Of a stretch of 64,000 bases of DNA, positions 56,619-64,000 are shown in pieces. The stretch lies in contig KN834758.1 of the NCBI GenBank assembly GCA_000827265.1, forward strand, positions 620,001 through 684,000. Reading direction: 5' to 3'. A program made the translations under genes and the position numbers. Source of the DNA: Collybiopsis luxurians FD-317 M1 (Eukaryota; Basidiomycota; Agaricomycetes; Agaricales; Omphalotaceae). The number at the start of each line of letters is the position of its first letter. The first letter of the stretch is position 1. The notes below the pieces were generated by a model, which was given only the letters and a program-made list of their open reading frames with translations, did not search any database and was not told the origin of the DNA.

Positions 56619-59600
56619 CTATCCAAAAATTTCCAGTACGATGCCTAAGAATAACAATTCAGTTTATTCGCGGTCAACCAAAATCATGTTCTTCTACTCA
56701 CCTGCACCGATCGTTTCACCGCCACGGCGTAAAAGAATTCTACCCATATCTTTATTCACCGAAAACGATTCCAGTGGTATCGGGCGAGCAACAGAGGGGC
56801 CTGAGAGAAATTGAGTTCGCAAGCTGATCTGTACCTCCGCAGAGGTTCCTTTTGTTAATACTCTACAACCCAACATTCAGAAGCAGGCCTTTATCCGAAC
56901 GACGCGGAGTAAACACACCGAGGTTTCTTTTTGATAACATTTCCCGACGCCCGGTCAAGAGTCGCTATCAACGTCGACACAGTAGCGGGGACATCGCGGG
57001 AATGGTGGAACAGCTCAATCTTCAAACGGGTACATATCAACCCATTTTCTACAATCAAGATGAGCCAGATAAACTTACCGAAGCTCCAGACGTTATGGGG
57101 ATTTGAATATCAAAGATGATTATGCGGGCGGTGAACGTAGTTGCTAATGGAACCAGGTTTGTCGGAGGACATAGCACGTTCCCAATATTCAAATGCACAG
57201 AGTCTATAGATATGAGATAAAGTGTAACGTTCATTCCAGCCGCTGCCCAAGGAACACTCTCTTCTTGTACTTCAATCACTAAGGGAGGCGTGAGAAACAC
57301 AGTACTGGAAGTCGGGAGATAAACGACTCACTTTTAACAACGGCTGTTTCATCTCCAGGAAGAACCCTCAAACGTTCTCCCACTTGAACAACACCCCCAC
57401 ACAACCGCCCTGAGACGGCTGTACCAGAACCTGGACCTTTGAATACATTGGATATGGGGATTCGTAAAGGTGCATAGATATCGCGTGTGGGGGGTTCCAA
57501 TTCATCTAGATGCGTTATGACATGACATCAATGAGCCATCTCCGAATCCTACGTGAGGGAAACCAAAGCCGTACCCAAATAATCAGCAAGCGTAGGTCCA
57601 TCGTACCACTGTCTCAACTCCTTTGCGCCCTCCCCATCTCCCCCATCCACCGATACCAAATTCACACCCTGCATCGCCGCCACAGGCACGAATTTCGACT
57701 TTGACGGGTGGAATCCGGATTGAACAAGGAAGGGACGCAAAAAGTCACAAATCTCATCGTACCGACTCTTACTCCACTGAACCTGGTCGAGCTTGTTGAT
57801 CGCAACGACGACTTGCGAAACTCCTAGACTTCGAACAAGAAGGACATGTTCTCGGGTTTGACCACCTCTGTCGAACCCCGCTTCGAACTCACCTGTGGAA
57901 GCGTCGACTACGAGAAGAGCACAATCGGCTTGAGACGCTCCCGAGATCATGTTTGGTATGAAATCTTTGTGACCAGGTGCATCTAAGATGGTGATTTGTC
58001 GGTGGGGAGTAGATAGAGATTGCAGTGCGATATCCATAGTAATGCCTCTGTGAGGAACAATGCAACTGAGAATGACGACGATGATATCAAGCGAAAGAAT
58101 CTCACCGTTCGCGTTCTTCCGAAGTCCCATCCAAGCTCCAGGCCCAACTAAAGCTACTCTTTCCTGCTTTAGTACTCCCTCTCTCATTCACCAGACGCGT
58201 CTTTTCGTCTAATCGACCCAATTCATACAACATTCGTCCCATCAGTGTCGATTTACCAGCATCGACATGACCTACACAAAATTCCTTCAGTAAACCAATT
58301 TTTTTTCTCAACAAAGAAGCTCTTGAAACTCCACCTATCACAACCAAACTAACTTCCTTCTTCTGATCCGCACCCTCAGCATCAATCACCTTCTTTGCTT
58401 CCTCCAACAACCTCTCTCGCGCTAAACTCATCTTCGGGGCTTCCTCGACCGCAGATGACACATCTTCCTTCTCAGTCAAATTGAGCGCCGATAGGTCCAG
58501 CATCCGCTGGTCGACTGTACCTCCTCTCGCAGGAGTCAAGGTACCCGTACCGGCCCCGCTCTTGCTTGCAGATTTCGATTTGAGAGGTGTAGAGACACCG
58601 GATGACGACCCCAAGCCAGACTTTGGTCCAGAGCCTTTCTTTCCCTTTGGTAAAGGCGAAGTCGTGCGCGAGGCGACGGCGGACTGAGATTGTGATTGCT
58701 GGCCCAAGCGTTTCTGAGTCTTTTCTCGTTCCCTGGCGGCTATATAAATATACAAACAAACACACAAAAAAGTCAAAGAACAAATTAATCGATTAAAAAA
58801 TTAGTTAGCCATCGAAATCCATTGAACAAAAAAAAAAAAGTCCAAAATAGTAGATAAAATCAAGCTTTAGAAGAAGTAGATCTTCTTGCAGCGGAAGAAG
58901 AAGCCTCCTTGCGATCCTTGTTCTGCACAGCTAGAGATGTCCCACGACGAGCATTGAACACGATATCATCCGGACTAGGTCCATCGAACGCAAAAGAGCT
59001 CGCAGTCGTTGGCGTGCCTATCGTGGGCACTATCCGTTTTCGGTGGGAATATCTAGTCGACGGCTTCCCTTCCGATGCCGATGCTGTCCCAACTGAACCA
59101 GTGGAAGTGGCCTTCTCCTTGCCCTTTGTAGACTTTCTCCGAGCTGTTGCGGTCCCGTCGTTCACTTCAGGAGAATGTATTAGATCATCATCGACGAGGA
59201 TGGAGGCGAATGCAGACGGTGACGCACTCGAGCGATCGGCTCTGGGTAAGAATATTGGAGGGACAATGACGACCGGTACATCCTCCTCTTCTGCCGAATA
59301 TGTCGTAAGGGAATGCGTACTACTCTTTTCCTCCTGTGCCTTCTTCACCTTCATAGCAAGTTTTGAAGGAGGCTTGGTAGGTGTTGAGGGAGGTGAATTG
59401 ATGACATTTGTCGGGCCTTTGATATATTGCGGAGCAGGAAGAGGTACGACGAACGGAGCATCCGTGGACACGGAACGAGTTGGGTCAGTTAGAGAGTACA
59501 ACGTTTGGTAGGACGTCGTTATCGCCGTTGTTACAGATGAACCATTTGCAATCGGCGTTAGATACTCGGTATGCTCGGGAGGAAGATGGTTCGACGGAGG

Positions 59601-61655
59601 AGGTTTAGCTCGAGGAGCCTTTGATACCGCTTTCTGTGCTTCAGCCTTTTGTGCTTTAGCCTGAGCGAGCAAGGCAAGCTTTGATGGTGGGCGAGTAGAT
59701 TGAGAAGTGGTGGAGACATTAGAAGGTACTTCTGGCGCAACCTTGGACGACGGAGTAGGAGCAGCTGGACGAGAAGGACTAGAAGAGGTGGTGGATGGCA
59801 GCTCTTGGGCAACTTTCGACGGGGTAGGAGCAGCTGGGCGAGAGGGAGTCCCAGGTTTGGAAGAAACCGTGGGTGGTTTCTTCTCCGACGGGGTCCTCCT
59901 AGCTTGTCGAGATGCAGCAAGCTCACGATCGATAGCCTCCAATTCCAATGCCGCTTGAACCGCTTTTCGCACGTCCAATGATGTCGAGGACAGTGAATTC
60001 GAAGCAACGGTATCCCTAGGTCGATCAGCGGTTTTCGAAGGCGAAGATGTAGGCGAAGCAGTGGACGCTGTCGAGGTCAGAGACTCTATCGAAACAGGAG
60101 GTTGGCCGGGCGGGGGTACAGGCAATGCCGTTGAAGAGGACGTAGAAGATGATGCACTGGATAGAGGCCAATGAGACTCTGGGCGAAGGACAGGATATGT
60201 CTTTATAGAGCCCTCGGCTTCGACACCCAAAGAAGCAGAGCTTTTCGTGCGGGTACTTGCCCGACTACTAGCCAATTGAGCCAACTTTGACTGTTTTGTG
60301 GACTGCTTTACGGCCTGTTGGGTAGGCGCAGAAGACGACGGAGTCTTGACAGGAGATGGGGATTTCGGGGGCGGTGGCGGTGGCGGAGGAACAGCTGAAG
60401 ATTGAGAATCTGGAATGTCTGGTATCGTGTCGATCGGTGGAACAGGTTCGCTGGGAGGATTGGGCGGAGTGGATGGGTAGGATATGGAAGATGCCTTTGA
60501 TGGAGCTGGATCATATGTCGACAGCCGGTGTAGAGCAGACCCGGAAGGTGATACAGGAATCAGATTTGGATCCAAAGGAAGACTTGCAGGGTTCTTTAGG
60601 TGACCGGCATCTGGAAAAAATAAGTCATGTAAACTAACGGAAAGCTTTGGATAGACTCACCAATCAAATTCCCATATGAGGAATCAGTAAACGTGCTGAT
60701 CGTTCGAGGAGGCGGAAGATAGTCGTTTCGTGGCCAATAGGGCGAGAGCTCAGTCCGTTCAGTCCGTTCACTTATAGTACTAAGTCGCCGACTGCTCTCG
60801 CTAATTGCGTCCTCCATGTCAACGAAGTCCATATCCTCTTGTCTCGCTTCCTCAATGACGATCTCCTGCGGAGGCTCCTGGAATGCTTGTTGCCTCTGCT
60901 GTTCCCACTCCATCTGCCTCTGGCGCTGTTCCATCATTTGCTGCTGTTGTTGGGCGAGATGAATCAAGGGCATACGCGATCTCCCGCCGATTCCAAAGTC
61001 ATTCGAGTTTGGACCATATTTATGCATGCCTGTGTAATGATGGTCGTCCTGGGGCGGAAGAGCTGAAGGATGGATATTAGCGAAAACCTTGAAGTTCCAT
61101 TACCAATAAGAGGGTTGCAGGCACCTTCTTAAAGGGATCTTCTGAATCGCGTACGCAAGACAAGGATCGCACAGGAAATAGAAGGGCCGGAACCAAAGAG
61201 AAGAAGAAGGGAGACTTGCCTTGACGCTCTTTCGCCGCGCGCCTTTTTTCTTGTTGATCTGAAGGTTGAACCAATGAGAAAGCTAGGATATGATTCTAGA
61301 AGAGTAGACGCACCCAAACACCATTCAAGAGATTCTTCAAAACTAAAATAGCAATTCCAGATGGTATCCTTGATTTCTGAATCTTGTAATCCTGAGATGT
61401 CTTCCTCTCCGATAATTTTGCGGATTTCTTCGAGAACATCGTTCATTTGCACTGCAAAAGGTCTGAGTGAAAAGCTGTACTAGAGCAAGTAAACGGACAT
61501 ACGAAGTTGGTCCGCAGTCATTTCTTCGTCGTAGCCTCCATCGGACAGCGCATCGTCGTCCAATTCATCTGGAAGGGTATCAGAGGATGAGCTGGACGGT
61601 GATCCCTAAGCGTACCAGCTATATTCAGATTTTTAACATATCTATGGCGAGACAT
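56619..61655 (-). CDS. HBS1: HBS1 ribosome-rescue GTPase (Hbs1 splice form of the HBS1/SKI7 gene)
   Basis: Translational GTPase that acts with Dom34/Pelota on stalled ribosomes. Start at 61655: MSRHRYVKNLNIADELDDDA, LSDGGYDEEMTADQL, then MNDVLEEIRKIIGEEDISGL and WNCYFSFEESLEWCLG, the HBS1 N-terminal domain. After a Gln/Glu-rich helix the exon ends at 60661 (GNLI plus one nt of Gly). For Hbs1, this donor joins the acceptor at 58740-58741 (AAREREKTQKRLGQQ). The GTPase core follows: GHVDAGKST (G1), RGITMD (G2), DAPGHKDFIPN (G3), NKLD (G4). Domains 2 and 3 run to 56619 (DIYAPLRIPISNVFKGPGSG, ending GETIGAGIVLEIFG). Confidence 0.92.
58860..60610 (-). CDS. SKI7: SKI7-like alternative terminal exon of the HBS1/SKI7 gene
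   Basis: A 1.75-kb exon with its own stop, spliced in phase from the shared donor at 60661 by a 50-nt intron (60611-60660; GTGAGT..TCCAG). It reads DAGHLKNPASLPLDPNLIPV, then about 570 residues rich in Ser, Pro, Thr and Ala with no GTPase domain. Two short islands stand out: SKLAQLASSRASTRTKSSAS (about residue 95), and SSFAFDGPSPDDIVFNARRG near the end (about 58936-58999). FxFDxPSPDDxV resembles the exosome-binding patch-4-like motif of Ski7 proteins. This isoform would link the Ski complex to the cytoplasmic exosome for mRNA decay. Protein sequence seen; role inferred. Confidence 0.8.
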
Positions 61656-61715
61656 AACGAAGAGAAAGGTTGTGCTTAGTCAGCAATACTGTAACTTTCT
61701 TCTACTCTGCCAGAA
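61656..61715. promoter_or_regulatory. 60-bp divergent region between HBS1/SKI7 and RIM1
   Basis: Start codons of two well-supported genes on opposite strands are 60 bp apart. Promoter elements must overlap the leaders or coding starts. Confidence 0.6.
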
Positions 61716-62356
61716 ATGTTGGCCGCCATTCGTTCTGCTGTCTCTGTTCGCGTATGCATCCAAACCGCATATATCTTTCTTTTCAATAATCCTCATTTCA
61801 GGCATTCTCTACCAGTGCTGCTCGTGCAGATGTCGCCAAACTCACTCTCATCGGTCGCTTGGGACGCGATCCAGAACTTAGACAGACAAAAAACGACAAT
61901 GAATACGTTACGTGCGCGTCTTTTCTCTTCGTATCCTTCATAACTTCACTCTCTGCCGTGCAGTTACACTGTAGCAACCAGGTCCTTTGTCCCTGGCCCT
62001 GTAGATGCCAGCGGTGGTACGTATCTACTTGCATGCAAAACGAACGCGACTTTGAACTTGTTGCAGAGAGACCACCTCCAAGGACCAGCTGGCATCGCGT
62101 TCTTTCCTTCCAAGAACACTCAAATAAATACCTCCAGACATTGAAGAAAGGTGCCCTCGTTTACGTGGAAGCAGCGTACGAGCTCAGAGAGCCTGAACCC
62201 GATGCCGACCCATCAACACCTCAAGGCCAACGCCAGATATTCCTTCGACACGGTGAGTCCAATGTGTGTTGATCTCTTCGCTGTCGAACCAAACTTGTTC
62301 TAGAAACCATACGTGTTTTGGCCCAACCGAAATCCTCAGACGCTGACGAGGAGTGA
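61716..62356 (+). CDS. RIM1: Mitochondrial single-stranded DNA-binding protein Rim1
   Basis: OB-fold SSB for mitochondrial DNA replication. Start MLAAIRSAVS begins a presequence that continues after an intron (GTATGC..TTTCAG) as AFSTSAARADVAKLTLIGRL. Then GRDPELRQTKNDNEYVT, an intron splitting a Thr codon (GTGCGC..GTGCAG), YTVATRSFVPGPVDASG, a short exon junction, WHRVLSFQEHSNKYLQTLKK and GALVYVEAAYELREPEPDAD. The last exon is ETIRVLAQPKSSDADEE. W and F/Y residues of the OB fold are present; about 150 residues. Divergent from HBS1. Confidence 0.9.
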
Positions 62357-62387
62357 AGCGACTGTGCTTGAATTATTCACCCCACTC

Positions 62388-63420
62388 TTATTGTATAGCA
62401 AAATAGCATTTTTGGATTACTTGTTCTACAGGCGGTACATATCTCCTCCTAATGCGAAAATTCCGTTTCTTCTTCAATATGACCGTGTCTGTCATATGTC
62501 GTCTCGGGTTGTGTAGCTCTACTTGTGAATTCACTGGGTTCAGGCATCCATTCCTATGGCAGCGCGTTAGAGGGAGAATGAAAGTACTCAAGAAGCAGGA
62601 GCATACACTTTCTGTTCTTGGAGGGACACTCGGAATAGGCATACTCACCGATGGACCTGCAGTTTCACCTCCTACACTATTTCTCTTCAACTTGTACAGA
62701 TAATCGCGTACGGTAGTTGATACGAGCTGCGAGAGATATGTGTCAGACTCCAACCGGACCGGGATCAAGAACTGACGTTATGGTCATCTTGTGAGGAACC
62801 CGAATAGCACGCCACAACCGCAATGGGGCAGCATGGCGCGTTCTGTAGAGTTGAGGATAAGATCAAGCACTTGCAAAAAGACATGTACCTCGAGCCAGAT
62901 AGGAAATGCTGAGTCTATGAGCAACAACGCCACAAAACCAAGGAAGAAAACTCACCGCCACCTTGAACCCTTGCACCCTCCTGCCCAGGGAGACCCAACT
63001 GCTTTGGATTCTTGCCCATAGCACTCATACCCTTTTCAACATAGTAACTAGAATGACCTGTTCTCTTTACCACCGCAACTAGAGAATCTAACACCGTCCA
63101 GCTGTCCATACTGACATCACCTATACCTGACAGATGCCCCAGATCACCGACTGTACAAGCAAATAATGTATGACCTGCTATAGTCTGAATTGAAATGACG
63201 AGGCCTTTTCCTTTTGAGTGGCGAGAGGTTGCACGGAAACGTTTACGGAGAGATAGGCCCTGTTGAGGTAGATTCGGTGGAATTTGAAAAAAAAGTCGCG
63301 TACTACTACGAGGCATCGGCTTACGAGCGTGACCGCATCTGAAGCGGAAAAGGAAGGGAATCTGTAACTGGTTTCTTCGTGCAAAGCCTGGCTTGCAATT
63401 GAAGCGTCGCTAGGGGGCAT
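62388..63420 (-). CDS. UPF0303/HbpS-like (DUF336) heme-binding-type protein
   Basis: Function unproven; relatives are called GlcG/HbpS or UPF0303. Preferred start at 63420: MPPSDASIASQALHEETSYR, FPSFSASDAVTL; ATGs at 63441 or 63678 are alternatives. After a GTAAGC..CAACAG intron: GLSLRKRFRATSRHSKGKGL, VISIQTIAGHTLFACTVGD (family I.I....G..LF...), SMDSWTVLDSLVAVVKRTGH and SSYYVEKGMSAMGKNPKQLG. Then FPIWLE, NAPCCPIAVVACYSGSSQDD, HNLVSTTVRDYLYKL. Homologs usually end soon after this; here the frame runs on to 62388, so the last 80 or so residues may belong to an unrecognised intron. Stops of this gene and RIM1 are about 30 bp apart. Confidence 0.75.
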
Positions 63421-64000
63421 GGCCTGTAATCCACTGAACATGCGGACAATGCGTGAATAAGGTCCGAAATGAGCAACGTATAATCAATTGCCTTACCTGC
63501 CAGTACTCTTCTTACTCCCTCGAATTGGCGCCCATCCTTTTCTAGTTATTCTTTTCCCACAGATCGACCACCTTTCCTTTTTCCAAAATCCACACTCAGT
63601 CTTCAGTCTTCCAACCTCCTGATTGTTCTGATTCAATCCCCGTCTTTCGACCCAATGTTTCACCTCATGAGTAGTCATAAAGTACAGCCGTCATAACAGC
63701 AAAGGGAGTGATAGTAGTAAAGAGGCGAAGACTCAAGATTAGGAGCCAGTGGCAAGCCTTTCATTTTGGAAGCATGTCAGTAAACGGAAACCGACTGGAA
63801 CGCGAGGCTCGTTATCAAATGCAATTTGGAAGATTTCGACGTCGAGTCGCGACTCGCCGACGGACGCGATGGCAAGAGAAGCGTATCGCATCACGTGGAC
63901 GTCTAAAGACGAAAGCAAGACAAAAGTTCGGGGCAGCTTCTTGAATAGAGTATTACTGAGTTCTGGGTATGAGTACTGCATTTGATAGCGATGAGAAGGT
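63421..64000. other. Window end without a supported gene
   Basis: Contains the promoter of the UPF0303 gene. ORFs at 63708-63985 (both strands, basic composition) show no recognisable domain and the window ends before any could be completed. Confidence 0.45.

Overview
This window is from a filamentous basidiomycete, most likely a mushroom-forming Agaricomycete. The genes are close together, lie on both strands, and are interrupted by many introns of about 45-60 nt with fungal GT..AG borders. Several families typical of Agaricomycetes are present, including DUF6593, a Vfa1-like protein, a proteophosphoglycan-type low-complexity protein and two calcium/proton exchanger-like paralogs. Most genes were rebuilt by joining exons across frames, so exon borders are inferred unless stated. 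I see no transposon, virus, CRISPR array or bacterial-type operon.

Layout. 0-9 kb: a low-complexity protein, the R-SNARE Sec22, an Mpo1-like (DUF962) protein, an intron-containing tRNA-Arg(ACG), the tRNA adenosine deaminase Tad1 and a 98-residue basidiomycete protein. 9-17 kb: a possibly frameshifted membrane protein, the replication-checkpoint mediator Mrc1 and the 20S proteasome alpha subunit PSMA1/Pre5, the last two divergent. 17-28 kb: an RGG/poly-Q protein, a secreted CrtC/AttH lipocalin-fold protein, a membrane-anchored acyl-CoA-binding protein, class III alcohol dehydrogenase and a Vfa1-like protein. 28-34 kb: divergent mS34 and GatC-like genes, a DUF6593 gene and a secreted six-hairpin glycosidase. 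34-42 kb: two CAX-like antiporter paralogs on either side of eIF3g, then tafazzin. 42-54 kb: THO2, COX15, BOL3, an EFM6/METTL21-type methyltransferase and a proline-rich protein. 54-64 kb: a CBM48 (Crp1/Mdg1-like) protein, an HBS1/SKI7 gene, the mitochondrial SSB Rim1 and a UPF0303/HbpS-like protein.

The strongest biological point is at 56.6-61.7 kb. One gene appears to encode both Hbs1, the ribosome-rescue GTPase, and a Ski7-like exosome adaptor. One phase-1 donor can join either of two acceptors that both keep frame. The first leads to a long serine/proline-rich exon with its own stop and an FxFDxPSPDD motif; the second leads to the GTPase exons.

Neighbouring genes often share a function or a short divergent promoter: mS34/GatC and COX15/BOL3 are both mitochondrial pairs, and HBS1-SKI7/RIM1 start 60 bp apart. 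The 561-bp MRC1/PRE5 promoter region carries two ACGCGT boxes.
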